Source: Kitasatospora arboriphila
Lineage (GTDB): Bacteria; Actinomycetota; Actinomycetes; Mycobacteriales; Mycobacteriaceae
Length of the DNA: 64,000 nt
Direction: 5' to 3'
NCBI RefSeq assembly: GCF_000717275.1
Contig: NZ_JNYV01000001.1
Span: 62,001 to 126,000 of the forward strand
Below, in pieces: positions 37,584 through 47,599 of this stretch. A program made the position numbers and the translations under genes. Every line of letters starts with the position of its first letter. Within the stretch, counting starts at the first letter, position 1. The notes below the pieces were generated by a model, which was not told the DNA's origin, searched no databases, and saw only the letters and a list, made by a program, of their open reading frames with translations.

Positions 37584-40500
37584 GTGCTGAGACTTCATCG
37601 TGCCGAACGCACCAGCACTCTGGTCGCGGCGTTGGCCGGCATCCTGTCGGAGCCGCCCGGCGATCCGTTCGCCGGGGAGGTCGTCGCGGTGCCTGCGCAG
37701 GGTGTCGAGCGCTGGCTGACCCAGCAGTTGTCGTTGACCCTCGGAACGAGCCGGGCTCCGGGTGGCGACCACCATGGCGACGGAATTGCGGCGAACATCG
37801 CGTTTCCCTCGCCGTCGGCGCTGGTCGACGATGTTGTCGCTCAGGTCAGCGGTACCGCCGCTGCAGGCAGGCCCGACGACGATCCATGGGCGCCCGCGCG
37901 CATGCAGTGGACGCTGCTCGGGGTGATCGACGATGCAGTCGACGACCCCGCGTGCGCAATCCTCGCCCGGCATCTCGGGCATCGAAGCGCCGTCGGAACC
38001 GGCCAGGGCGCAACCTCGGGTGCGGGGACAACGTCACCCGCTCCCGGTTTCCGTGTCGGACGCCGGTTCGGGACAGCGGAGCACCTGACGCAACTGTTCC
38101 GCAGCTACGCCACCCACCGGCCCCAGATGATCCTCGACTGGGTCGCCGGTTCGGACACCGATGGAGTGGGCGATCAGCTCGACGAAGACGTGCTGTGGCA
38201 GCCGCATCTCTGGCGGATGTTGCGTGAGCGCATCGACGCACCCAGCCCGCCGGAACGTCTCGACGACGTCTGCACGGCACTGCGGCAACGGGCCTCGGCG
38301 GTCGACCTGCCTGAGCGTATCGCCCTTTTCGGGGCCACCCGCCTCACCACCCAGCAGCTGGCGATCCTGTCAGCACTCGGCGCCCACCGCGACGTCAACC
38401 TCTTTCTGCCGCATGCGAGTCCGGCTCTGTGGGAGAAGATGCCACGGTTCGGCGGACAGGTGCGCCGCAGCGACATCGACGCCAGATTCATCGAGCACCC
38501 CCTGGTGGCGTCGCTCTCGCGAGAAGTGCGTGAACTCCAGGTCCGGCTGAGCGACGTCGCGGACGAAGATGTCCACCACCGTGCTGACGAGCCAGTCGAC
38601 ACGCACCTGCGTCGGCTGCAGCACGCGATGCGCACCGATGCGGTCCTGCCCGCCGTCGGGGTGGCCGATGGCAGCGTCGAAGTCCATTCGTGTCACGGGC
38701 CGGCGCGGCAGGTGGAGGTGCTCCGGGAACTGGTCTTGCACATGTTCCAGGAAGATCCGGACCTGGACCCGCGTGACGTCATCGTCATGTGCCCCGACGT
38801 GGAGACCTACGCCCCGTTGATCCGTGCGTCATTCGGGCAATCGATCAATGTGCACCCTGGTCATCAATTGCGTGTGCGACTCGCGGATCGGGCTCTGCGG
38901 CAGACCAATCCACTGCTCGAGGTCATGTCGGATCTGCTCGAGCTCGCAGGCGGGCGCGTCAAGGCCAGCGAGGTGCTCGGGCTGGCGGAGAGCGAACCGG
39001 TGCGCACCAGGTTCGATTTCAGCGACGACGACCTGGAACGACTGCGGCAGTGGACCGCCGAATCAGGTGCGCGCTGGGGTATCAACGACAACCAGCGTAA
39101 GCCGTTCGGGCTCGGCGGATTCGGGCAGAACACCTTCGGCGCAGGGCTTGACCGGATCCTGCTCGGAGTGGCGGCCGACGAAAGTGAACTCGGCTGGCTC
39201 GACACCGCGCTGCCGCTCGACGACGTCGACAGCGCAGACGTCGACCTTGCCGGCCGCTTCGCGGAGTTCATCAGTCGACTCGACGACTCACTCGCCACCC
39301 TCCGAGGCCCGCGACCGGCAGTCGAGTGGTCCCAAAATCTCTCGAGGGCAATGGATCTGCTCACGGCGGTGAAGTCGGCCGATAGCTGGCAGCGCAGTCA
39401 GGCGCACCGCGAGTTGGCTGCCGCGACCGAACACGGCGGCCAGGCCATCGTCCGGTTGGCCGACGTCCGCGCGATGCTCGCGCATCGACTGGCCGGCCGG
39501 CCGACCAGGGCGAACTTCCGTACCGGAGAGCTGACCGTCTGCACCATGGTGCCCATGCGGGCCGTGCCACACCGGGTGGTGATCCTGCTCGGGCTCGACG
39601 ACGAGAGCTTCCCGCGGGTGGGAAGTGTCAACGGCGACGACATCATGGGCCGCAATCCCTGTGTGGGAGAACGGGACATCCGTAGTGAAGACCGTCAGCT
39701 GCTCCTCGACGCCACCATGTCGGCCATCGACCGCCTGGTCATACTGTTCACGGGGAACGATCCGGTGACCGGGCTTCGTCGCCCGCCCGCCGTTCCGGTG
39801 GGAGAGTTGATCGACTCGGCCGACGCAATGCTGGCCGAGGGGTCGACGGTGGTGCGTGCGCACCCGCTGCACGCGTTCGATCCCGTCAACTTCGATGCCG
39901 GTGCCCCGTTCAGCTTCGATCATTCTGCGTTGGCCGGTGCGCGCTCTGCCCAATCGATCCAGATCAGCGAGCCTGCGTTCCTGCCGGAACCATTGCCGGA
40001 GAAGCTCGGCGACGTCGAGTTGGCCGACCTCATCGCGTTCGTGGAACATCCGATGCGGGCGTTCTGCCGTCAGCGGCTGGGCATGTATCTGCCCGGCGAC
40101 GACGAAGAACTGAGCGATGTGTTCAGCGCAGACCTCGACGGTCTCGACCGGTGGGCCATCGGCGACCGGATGCTGCAGTCCCGACTGGCAGGTGTCGAGG
40201 GGTCGGCTCTGCGCGCAGCCGAACTGCGGCGGGGTTCGCTTCCACCGTTCCGGCTCGGTGGTCAGGTGTTCCAACGTATTGCCGGCGACGTCGAGTCCCT
40301 GGTGACAGCTGCCGCCCCACTGCACGAGAATCCTTCGGAAGCAAGGGATGTCACGGTGGAGCTGGGCGGTGGTCGACGTCTGACCGGTACGGTGCCCGGC
40401 GTGCACGAAGGTGTTGTCGTGCGCACGATCTTCTCGCGAGTGGCTCCGAAACACCGGGTGGCGGCCTGGGTGGCGTTGCTGGCGCTGGCGGCGAGTGAGT

Positions 40501-40919
40501 CGGGTGATCGGTTGGCTGTGGTGCTGGGTCGGGGAAAGTACGGGGGCCGCCTTGCGCGATCGGACATCCAGAGTCCTCCCGATCCCGCGGCGACGCTCCG
40601 TGACCTGGTCGCGATGCGCGACGCCGGCCTGCGTGCGCCACTGCCGCTGCCGACCACCGCAGCCTGCGAATATGCGACCCGTCGCAACCGGGGCGACGGT
40701 GTCGAACTCGCCGTCGAGGCTGCCGAGGTGAGCTTCAAGAGTGACTTCGGGGGAGAGGGCCAAGACCTGTATGTGAAGTATCTGTACGGCACCGAGTTCG
40801 CGGCGATTCTGTCCGAGCCGCCGGCACAGGATGCAGCGGTTCTCACCGAACCGTCCCGGTTCGGCGCGTTGGCGACCGGCCTGTGGGCTCCGCTGCTCGA
40901 TGGCGAGAAGGTGCGCTGA
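37584..40919 (+). CDS. recC: Exodeoxyribonuclease V subunit gamma (RecC)
   Basis: RecC is the non-catalytic helicase-like subunit of RecBCD, which scans for Chi and splits the DNA strands for double-strand break repair. The 1111-residue length matches mycobacterial RecC (about 1,100). Recognisable parts are FHRAERTSTLVAAL-like N-terminus (LRLHRAERT), GVERWLTQQLSLTLG, VHSCHGPARQVEVLRELVL, PRDVIVMCPDVETYAPLI and the helicase-derived VPHRVVILLGLDDESFPRV. GTG at 37584 follows GAGGGG. The recB ATG begins two bases after the stop. Confidence 0.95.
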   Translation: MLRLHRAERTSTLVAALAGILSEPPGDPFAGEVVAVPAQGVERWLTQQLSLTLGTSRAPGGDHHGDGIAANIAFPSPSALVDDVVAQVSGTAAAGRPDDDPWAPARMQWTLLGVIDDAVDDPACAILARHLGHRSAVGTGQGATSGAGTTSPAPGFRVGRRFGTAEHLTQLFRSYATHRPQMILDWVAGSDTDGVGDQLDEDVLWQPHLWRMLRERIDAPSPPERLDDVCTALRQRASAVDLPERIALFGATRLTTQQLAILSALGAHRDVNLFLPHASPALWEKMPRFGGQVRRSDIDARFIEHPLVASLSREVRELQVRLSDVADEDVHHRADEPVDTHLRRLQHAMRTDAVLPAVGVADGSVEVHSCHGPARQVEVLRELVLHMFQEDPDLDPRDVIVMCPDVETYAPLIRASFGQSINVHPGHQLRVRLADRALRQTNPLLEVMSDLLELAGGRVKASEVLGLAESEPVRTRFDFSDDDLERLRQWTAESGARWGINDNQRKPFGLGGFGQNTFGAGLDRILLGVAADESELGWLDTALPLDDVDSADVDLAGRFAEFISRLDDSLATLRGPRPAVEWSQNLSRAMDLLTAVKSADSWQRSQAHRELAAATEHGGQAIVRLADVRAMLAHRLAGRPTRANFRTGELTVCTMVPMRAVPHRVVILLGLDDESFPRVGSVNGDDIMGRNPCVGERDIRSEDRQLLLDATMSAIDRLVILFTGNDPVTGLRRPPAVPVGELIDSADAMLAEGSTVVRAHPLHAFDPVNFDAGAPFSFDHSALAGARSAQSIQISEPAFLPEPLPEKLGDVELADLIAFVEHPMRAFCRQRLGMYLPGDDEELSDVFSADLDGLDRWAIGDRMLQSRLAGVEGSALRAAELRRGSLPPFRLGGQVFQRIAGDVESLVTAAAPLHENPSEARDVTVELGGGRRLTGTVPGVHEGVVVRTIFSRVAPKHRVAAWVALLALAASESGDRLAVVLGRGKYGGRLARSDIQSPPDPAATLRDLVAMRDAGLRAPLPLPTTAACEYATRRNRGDGVELAVEAAEVSFKSDFGGEGQDLYVKYLYGTEFAAILSEPPAQDAAVLTEPSRFGALATGLWAPLLDGEKVR

Positions 40920-40920
40920 G

Positions 40921-43900
40921 ATGACCCAGAGCAGTCTTTCTCCCGTCACCTTCGACATCACCGGACCGCTGCCCGGCGGCACAACGGTGTTGGAGGCCAG
41001 TGCCGGCACCGGCAAGACGTACGCGATCGTCGGTCTGGCCGCCAGGTACGTGGCATCCGGGGTGCCGCTGTCCGAACTACTCCTGGTCACCTTCAGCCGA
41101 TTCGCCACAGCTGAACTTCGAGAACGAACCCGGCTGCGACTGGCCGATCTCGCACGGGCACTTGCCGACCCGCAACGTGCGGCGCAATCCGATGACCCTC
41201 TCGTGGCAATGCTCGCCCGCGGCAGCGGCGAGGAGGTGGCTATTCGTCGCGAACGGTTGACGGCTGCGTTGTCGGACTTCGATGCGGCGACCATCGCGAC
41301 CACGCACACATTCTGCAGCCGCATGCTGGACGGGCTCGGTCTTGCCGGTGACTTCGAGAACGACATCACTCTGGTGGAGGACGTCGGCGATCTCATCACC
41401 GAAGTCACCGACGACCTGTACCTGCGGCGCTTCAGTGGTACCGACGCCGTGCCGTTCAGTCTTCGTGACGCCCATGCCTTCTCGCGGGCGGCGGTGTTCG
41501 GGCGTCAGGCGCGGCTGGGGCCCGACGCCGAACCCGGGGCGGACGAGTACATGCGGGTGGAGTTCGCCACGCAGGTACGCAAAGAGGTGGAACGGCGTAA
41601 ACGCCTCACCAATGTGCGTGACTACGACGACCTGCAGATGTTGCTGCGCGACACATTGGCCGACCCCGCACACGGGCCGGCGGCCTGTCGACGGATTCGT
41701 AGCCGTTTTCGGGTGGTGCTCGTCGACGAGTTCCAGGACACCGATCCGGTGCAGTGGGAGATCTTTCGCCTCGCGTTCCACGGCCACACGACATTGGTGC
41801 TCGTCGGCGACCCGAAGCAATCGATCTACGCCTTCCGAGGCGCAGAGGTGTTCAGCTACCTCGATGCCGTACGCGCCGCAGACAACCATCAGGCTCTTCC
41901 GACGAACTGGCGAAGTGACGCCGGTCTGATCGAGGCGCTGGACCGGATCTACGCCGGAGCAGCTCTGGGTAGCCCGGACATCGTTGTGCACCAGGTGACC
42001 GCGAACAACGACGGATCTCGGCTTCCCGGCCTGGTCCCGCTGCGGTTGCGCCATCTGAACCGCAAGGGACACGGGCCGCTGAACAAGTCGGGGTTTCCGG
42101 TGCTCGACCGGCTGCGCCGGGCGGTGGCCGACGACGTCGCCGCGGACCTCACCGACCTGCTCAACTCCGGCACCGACCACGTCACCGGTGGGAAGACAAG
42201 GCCGGTCGAGCCGGGAGATGTCGCAGTCCTGGTTCGAAATCACAAACACCTCAGCATGATTCAAGGTGCCCTGGATGCTGTGGGGATACCGTCGGTGCTG
42301 GCGGGAGGTACCAGTGTCTACAGCACCCAGGGAGCGCTCGACTGGCTGTGGTTGTTGCAGGCCATGGAGCAGCCGAGTCGTACGGCCCGAATCCGATTGG
42401 CTGCACTGACCCCGCTTCTGGGGTGGACTGCCACCGAACTCGATGCAGGCGGAGACGAGCTGACAGCGGACATCAGCGCGATGATCCGCGAGCTCGTGGC
42501 GGTCTATCAGGACGCCGGGTTTGCGGCGGTGTACGAGCATCTCTCCGGACGCCGCGACATCGCCGGTCGTCTGCTGGGTATCACCGGCGGTGAACGCCGA
42601 CTCACCGACCTCACCCACGTCGCCCAGTTGTGCAACCGTGCCGTGGTGGAGCAGGGGCTGGGTCTCACCGCGCTCGTGCGCCGACTCGCCGAGTCGATCA
42701 AGGACCCGGTCGCCGGCAATCAGGGGGAGCAGAGCCGCCGTCTCGACAGCGACGCCGCGGCGGTTCAACTCCTGACCGTGCATCGCAGCAAGGGGCTCGA
42801 GTTCCCGATCGTCTACGTGCCTTACGGCTGGGACGCGGCGCGCCATCCGAACCCGTCAACTCTGTTGCTGCACAACGACTCAGGAGAGCGAATCCTTGAC
42901 GTCGGAGGCAAGGACGCACCCGGGTACCGGGCCCGCCGGGACACTGCCGCTGCCGAGGAAGACGGAGAAGAGTTGCGATTGTTGTACGTGGCGCTCACAC
43001 GCGCTGCCTCCGCCGCGGTGCTGTGGTGGGCGCCTGCGACTGCCACCCGCTCGTCGCCGCTTCACAGGCTGCTGTTCAGCCGCGACAAAACCAGCCCCGA
43101 ACCGCGTCCGGTGGTACCCGACGATGCACGGGTGGCCCGCTTCTTCACCGAATGGGGTGAGGCAGCAGGCGGCGTGGTCACCGTGCAGCCGGCAACATTC
43201 GCACCGATGGGCAGTCCTCGTTGGCAGCAACCGAAGCCGTCCGCGGGCGACCTGGGGTCAGCGTCCTTCACCCGCGTGATCGACCGTACGTGGCGGCGCA
43301 CCTCGTATTCGGCGCTTGTGGCGGGCACACATCAGCCGGGCGTGGCAAGCGAGCCCGAGGTCACGGACAAGACAGACGAGCAGACGGTGGAACCTCTCGC
43401 CGAGGCGACCACGGAAGGCCCTGCCGAACTCAAACACGTGTCGATGATGAACTCGCTGCCGTTCGGCGCGGCCTTCGGAACGCTGGTCCACGAGGTACTC
43501 GAGACCGTCGACACCGATGTCGCCGATCTGGCGGGTGAAGTGCGTCGCCGCTGTGTCGAGGCCGCGCTGGCGCGGATGGCGGACGTCGACATCGATGTGC
43601 TCGCCGAGGCGCTGATCGCGGTGATGCACACACCTCTGGGTTCTGATCGCGAACTCACTCTCGCGCGCATACCGTCGAGGGATCGCTTGTCGGAGCTGAC
43701 CTTCGAGTTCCCGCTCGGATCGCAGATTGATCCGACCCTGCGAGACATCAGCGACCTGATGGCGGAGCATCTGTCACCCGATGATCTGCTCGCCGACTAT
43801 CCCGCACTGCTGCGCCGGGTGCCCGCACCGCCGCTGCGTGGATTCCTCACCGGCAGCATCGACGCGGTTCTGCGGATTCGGGGCGACCGATTCGTGGTGG

Positions 43901-44220
43901 TGGACTACAAGACGAACCGTACCGCCCGCGGCGACCTCACCTGCCTGGACTACACACCGGAGTCGATGGCCCGGGAGATGATGCACTCGCACTATCCTCT
44001 GCAGGCGTTGCTGTATTCGGTTGCGTTGCACCGCTATCTTCGATGGCGACTGCCGGGTTACGACCCGTCGGTGCACCTCGGTGGCGTTCAGTACCATTTC
44101 GTCCGCGCAATGATCGGCCCGCAGACGCCATCGGGCTGCGGCGTGTTCGAATGGAAACCCTCCGCGGCCCTCATCACTGCCGTGTCCGACCTCATCGCCG
44201 GAAGGACGGTGGCCGCGTGA
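40921..44220 (+). CDS. recB: Exodeoxyribonuclease V subunit beta (RecB)
   Basis: RecB is the 3'-5' helicase and the nuclease of RecBCD; 1099 residues. Walker A is LEASAGTGKTYAIVGL at about residues 22-37. UvrD-type motifs follow: LLVTFSRFATAELRER, VLVDEFQDTDPVQW, VGDPKQSIYAFRGAEV, and LLTVHRSKGLEFPIVYVPYG. The C-terminal nuclease has GDRFVVVDYKTNR, with the catalytic D and K. ATG at 40921 is one base after the recC stop. Earlier ATG in the frame at 40831 lies within recC and is not used. Confidence 0.97.
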   Translation: MTQSSLSPVTFDITGPLPGGTTVLEASAGTGKTYAIVGLAARYVASGVPLSELLLVTFSRFATAELRERTRLRLADLARALADPQRAAQSDDPLVAMLARGSGEEVAIRRERLTAALSDFDAATIATTHTFCSRMLDGLGLAGDFENDITLVEDVGDLITEVTDDLYLRRFSGTDAVPFSLRDAHAFSRAAVFGRQARLGPDAEPGADEYMRVEFATQVRKEVERRKRLTNVRDYDDLQMLLRDTLADPAHGPAACRRIRSRFRVVLVDEFQDTDPVQWEIFRLAFHGHTTLVLVGDPKQSIYAFRGAEVFSYLDAVRAADNHQALPTNWRSDAGLIEALDRIYAGAALGSPDIVVHQVTANNDGSRLPGLVPLRLRHLNRKGHGPLNKSGFPVLDRLRRAVADDVAADLTDLLNSGTDHVTGGKTRPVEPGDVAVLVRNHKHLSMIQGALDAVGIPSVLAGGTSVYSTQGALDWLWLLQAMEQPSRTARIRLAALTPLLGWTATELDAGGDELTADISAMIRELVAVYQDAGFAAVYEHLSGRRDIAGRLLGITGGERRLTDLTHVAQLCNRAVVEQGLGLTALVRRLAESIKDPVAGNQGEQSRRLDSDAAAVQLLTVHRSKGLEFPIVYVPYGWDAARHPNPSTLLLHNDSGERILDVGGKDAPGYRARRDTAAAEEDGEELRLLYVALTRAASAAVLWWAPATATRSSPLHRLLFSRDKTSPEPRPVVPDDARVARFFTEWGEAAGGVVTVQPATFAPMGSPRWQQPKPSAGDLGSASFTRVIDRTWRRTSYSALVAGTHQPGVASEPEVTDKTDEQTVEPLAEATTEGPAELKHVSMMNSLPFGAAFGTLVHEVLETVDTDVADLAGEVRRRCVEAALARMADVDIDVLAEALIAVMHTPLGSDRELTLARIPSRDRLSELTFEFPLGSQIDPTLRDISDLMAEHLSPDDLLADYPALLRRVPAPPLRGFLTGSIDAVLRIRGDRFVVVDYKTNRTARGDLTCLDYTPESMAREMMHSHYPLQALLYSVALHRYLRWRLPGYDPSVHLGGVQYHFVRAMIGPQTPSGCGVFEWKPSAALITAVSDLIAGRTVAA

Positions 44221-46067
44221 CCGCCGATGTCGACGCGCGGATCGTGTTGAACGCCGCTGCGCCACTGGTGCCCTTCAATCAGGCCGGCGTGCTCAGCGCC
44301 GCCGATGTCCATGTGGCTCAACGACTTGCTGCACTGTCCAAGACCGACATCGAGCCGACGGTGTTGATCGCCACAGCGCTGGCAGTGCGCGCGGTCCGGT
44401 TGGGGTCGGTCTGTGTAGAGGTCAACCGGCTCTCCGAGATCGCCATCGACGACGAGGAGTCGGGCATCGATCCGGACACGCTGCCGTGGCCGGACCCGGC
44501 CGACGTCGTCAGAGCGCTCGAGTCGAGTCCTCTGCTGACGGGCGCGGCATCGGGACCGTTGAGGCCGCTACATCTCGCACACACTCCCGAGGGCCCACTG
44601 CTCTACCTCCGTCGCTACTTCCAGCAGGAACAGCGGATCCGTGAGCTCCTCGACAACAGGGCCCGTACGCACCCGGATCTCGACGCAGGGCGATTGTCGG
44701 AGGGGCTTCACCGGCATTTCCCCGACGCCGGTCCCGACCGACAGCGGATTGCTGCTGCCCTGGCGACAGCCGGGTGGACAACGGTCATCGCAGGGGGGCC
44801 GGGCACCGGTAAAACGCACACCGTTGCGCGGGTACTGGCTCTCATGTTCGACGAGTACGGACCGGGTCTTCGTGTTGCTCTGGCTGCGCCGACGGGCCGG
44901 GCAGCGGCCCAACTCGAGGCATCGGTGCGCGCTCAGGCACCCGAACTCGGGCTCCCGGAGCATCTGACGGCAACAACCCTTCACCGGTTACTCGGATGGC
45001 GGCCGGGAAACCGCAGCAGATTCGCACACGACAGCACGAACCGGCTGCCTCACGAGTTGGTGGTCGTCGATGAGACGTCGATGGTGTCGCTGACGATGAT
45101 GTCGCGACTGCTCGATGCGTTACGCCCCCAATCCAGGCTTGTCCTGGTGGGAGATCCCGACCAACTGGCCTCGGTGGATGCCGGGGCTGTCCTCGCCGAT
45201 CTGGTCGCGAGGCCCGTCACCGAGCAGACCAATCCGGTGCTGAGCAGTCTGGTCGCCGATGACCTCGAACCCGACGCCGACAACGTCGACGCGCTGTCGG
45301 TCGAGGAGCGTGAACAGTTGGGCGGAGGGGTGATCCGTCTCACGCGGGTGCGCCGGTTCGGGGAGAGAATCGAACAGTTGGCGGCGGCTGTGCGCCGGGG
45401 CGCCGCCGATGAGGTGATCGATCTCCTCGGTGCCGGCCATGACGAGTTCGAACTCGTCGGGTTCGACACCCTCGAATCGGTGCGGCGCGACGTCGTCGAC
45501 TCCGCCACCGCAGTGCGGGTGGCTGCTGAGGCCGGGGATGCCGCGGCGGCCCTGGCCGGTCTGAGCTCGCATCGACTGCTGTGTGCTCATCGGGAAGGTA
45601 CGTCGGGCGTCGAATACTGGTCGCGATTGGCGACCGAGTGGATCGACGCACCGGAGGAGGCTTTCGACACGGGCCGATGGTTCGCCGGACAACCGCTGCT
45701 GGTGACCGCAAACGATTACGACACAGGCATCTACAACGGAGATACCGGGGTGGTGGTGAACATCGACGGCAGGCCGATGGTGGCGTTCGCGCGCGGCCAG
45801 TCGATCAAGATGCTGCACCCGTCTCAGTTGGTATCGGCAACGTCGGTGTATGCCATGACAATTCACCGCAGCCAAGGGTCACAGTACGAGTCCGTGTCCG
45901 TGGTGATCCCTCCGGAGCGGTCGTCCCTGCTGACACGCGAACTGCTCTATACGGCCATCACCCGGGCCAGTGCTCGCGTGCGGCTCGTCGGCACCGAAGA
46001 GGCCATCAGGGCCGGTGTGAATCGGAAAGTGCTGCGCGCAAGCGGCTTACGGACCAGGCTCGAGTGA
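44217..46067 (+). CDS. recD: Exodeoxyribonuclease V subunit alpha (RecD)
   Basis: RecD is the 5'-3' helicase of RecBCD. Its 616 residues have the Walker A VIAGGPGTGKTHTVARV near residue 195, VVDETSMVSLTMMSRLLDAL, LVLVGDPDQLASVDAGAVL, and the closing AMTIHRSQGSQYESVSVVIP and LYTAITRA motifs. GTG at 44217 overlaps the recB stop by four bases (GTGA), so the operon is tightly coupled. Slightly longer than the M. tuberculosis protein. The reading frame converges on the PIG-L gene one base from its stop. Confidence 0.96.
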   Translation: MTADVDARIVLNAAAPLVPFNQAGVLSAADVHVAQRLAALSKTDIEPTVLIATALAVRAVRLGSVCVEVNRLSEIAIDDEESGIDPDTLPWPDPADVVRALESSPLLTGAASGPLRPLHLAHTPEGPLLYLRRYFQQEQRIRELLDNRARTHPDLDAGRLSEGLHRHFPDAGPDRQRIAAALATAGWTTVIAGGPGTGKTHTVARVLALMFDEYGPGLRVALAAPTGRAAAQLEASVRAQAPELGLPEHLTATTLHRLLGWRPGNRSRFAHDSTNRLPHELVVVDETSMVSLTMMSRLLDALRPQSRLVLVGDPDQLASVDAGAVLADLVARPVTEQTNPVLSSLVADDLEPDADNVDALSVEEREQLGGGVIRLTRVRRFGERIEQLAAAVRRGAADEVIDLLGAGHDEFELVGFDTLESVRRDVVDSATAVRVAAEAGDAAAALAGLSSHRLLCAHREGTSGVEYWSRLATEWIDAPEEAFDTGRWFAGQPLLVTANDYDTGIYNGDTGVVVNIDGRPMVAFARGQSIKMLHPSQLVSATSVYAMTIHRSQGSQYESVSVVIPPERSSLLTRELLYTAITRASARVRLVGTEEAIRAGVNRKVLRASGLRTRLE

Positions 46068-46068
46068 G

Positions 46069-46845
46069 CTAGGACGGAAAGCGTAGGGCGTCGAACGCTT
46101 CCGCGTCGGGCTGGAGCGCCATTCGCTGAAACCACTCGGTTCGCAGGACATCCCACCGAACGTCCTCTGGCAGGGCAGCGAGCATGGTCATCGCGCCACC
46201 TCTGGCGATCTCGCTCTTGTGTGCGGACAAGGCGTCCCATTTGGTCTGCAGCCACGCGGTCACGTCGACGAAGAGATCTATCTCCTCGTCGGGCACCCCG
46301 GGCAGCGGCCCCACCGGGCGGTTCGCCTGTTTTCTCACCGCAGGCCAGAGAAGCTGGGCAGCCGAGAACGGCATGGTGGCCTGGTAGAGAAGTTTCGGCC
46401 GCCAGGGCGGGCCCGCTTCGGGGTACAGCTGCGGGTATCCGGCTGCTCCGATCGCAGCAACCGCAACGCGATGTGTCTGAATGTGGTCGGGGTGCCCGTA
46501 CACACCCATCGGGTCATACGTCAGCACGGTGTCCGGCCGGAATGCGCGGATGTGGGCGACCACCGACTCGACCAGTTCATCAAAAGGGGCATCGCAGAAC
46601 GAGCGATAGTCCTCTGTGGTGTCGGTGACACCGAGATCTGCGTACCCCAACAGCCTCGGGGCACCGGCATTCAATATCTGAAGGGACCGCTGCAGTTCGC
46701 CCGCCCGTTCGGAGCCCGGGGGCCACGTACACGTCACAACCGACGTGCGACCGCCGAGTTCTGCGCATCGGAGGAGGACACCCCCTGTCCAGAGCGCTTC
46801 GTCATCGGGATGCGCGTGGATGCAGAGCAGGCTCGGATGCGACAC
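46069..46845 (-). CDS. PIG-L family zinc-dependent deacetylase
   Basis: A 258-residue enzyme of the LmbE/PIG-L fold that removes acetyl groups from N-acetylglucosaminyl substrates. HAHPDDEALWTGGVL near the N-terminus gives zinc ligands H12 and D15, and GHPDHIQTH supplies the third. Close relatives include MshB and mycothiol S-conjugate amidase; the GVL(L)RCAELGG part resembles these. Which substrate it takes is not decided here. GTG at 46845. Convergent with recD. Confidence 0.88.
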   Translation of the reverse strand: MSHPSLLCIHAHPDDEALWTGGVLLRCAELGGRTSVVTCTWPPGSERAGELQRSLQILNAGAPRLLGYADLGVTDTTEDYRSFCDAPFDELVESVVAHIRAFRPDTVLTYDPMGVYGHPDHIQTHRVAVAAIGAAGYPQLYPEAGPPWRPKLLYQATMPFSAAQLLWPAVRKQANRPVGPLPGVPDEEIDLFVDVTAWLQTKWDALSAHKSEIARGGAMTMLAALPEDVRWDVLRTEWFQRMALQPDAEAFDALRFPS

Positions 46846-47005
46846 GGGTTCAGCGTAGTCCGCGCCTTCTCTGGTGCGACCCGAGATGGTGGTCGAAAAT
46901 CGGCGCAGTTGCCGAGGTCGCCCCGAGACAGCTCACGAGGCGCCGCGACGAGTGAGCCCGGGCCTGTCGATGCATGATCGCTGAGCACAGCGCACAATTG
47001 CACCC

Positions 47006-47599
47006 ATGGCCATCATCAACAAGGGCTTCGGGGCCCGCCGCCGGCAAAAAGACGATCGGCTACCGCCAGGGCAGTACCTGACCCGCGACTTCCCCGTCCT
47101 GACCGCCGGCCCCACCCCGGCGATCCGACAAGAGCAGTGGGGCTTCGACGTCAAAGGGCGCGACGGTGAGCTGCAGAGCTGGACGTGGGACGAGTTCATG
47201 GCGCTGCCCCAGGAGGACGTCACCGTCGACATCCATTGCGTGACGGCGTGGTCCAAACTCGACACGACGTGGCGGGGGGTCTCGCTTGATGTGCTCCTCG
47301 GCGACGACGTCGATCCCGACGGTTTCATCCTGGCCCACTGTTACGGCGGGTACACCACCAATGTGCCGTTGGAAGATGTCCTCGACGGCAAGGCGTGGGT
47401 GGCGCACACCTACGACGGTGAGCCGCTTGCGGCCGAACACGGTGGCCCGGCACGACTGTTGATCCCGCACCTGTACTTCTGGAAGTCAGCCAAGTGGGTC
47501 AACGGTCTGACGATCATGGACGACGACGTGCCGGGCTTCTGGGAGACCAACGGATACCACAACCACGGAGACCCGTGGAAAGAAGAGCGGTATTGGTGA
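47006..47599 (+). CDS. Molybdopterin-dependent oxidoreductase (sulfite-oxidase fold)
   Basis: A 197-residue protein with the sulfite oxidase/YedY-type molybdenum cofactor domain. The cofactor cysteine is in VTVDIHCVTAWSKLD (about residue 78), and YGGYTTNVPLEDV, EHGGPARLLIPHLYFWKSAKW and a tail ending HNHGDPWKEERYW are typical. There is no signal peptide, so it is probably cytoplasmic. ATG at 47006 is preceded by an AT-poor -10-like CACAAT seven bases before it, so the mRNA may be leaderless. Its stop overlaps the flavin-reductase start by four bases. Confidence 0.9.
   Translation: MAIINKGFGARRRQKDDRLPPGQYLTRDFPVLTAGPTPAIRQEQWGFDVKGRDGELQSWTWDEFMALPQEDVTVDIHCVTAWSKLDTTWRGVSLDVLLGDDVDPDGFILAHCYGGYTTNVPLEDVLDGKAWVAHTYDGEPLAAEHGGPARLLIPHLYFWKSAKWVNGLTIMDDDVPGFWETNGYHNHGDPWKEERYW

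Noticed and set aside
39288..41408. 706-codon open frame antisense to recC and recB
   Set aside because: It crosses the recC-recB junction, and both genes have complete helicase and nuclease motifs on the other strand.
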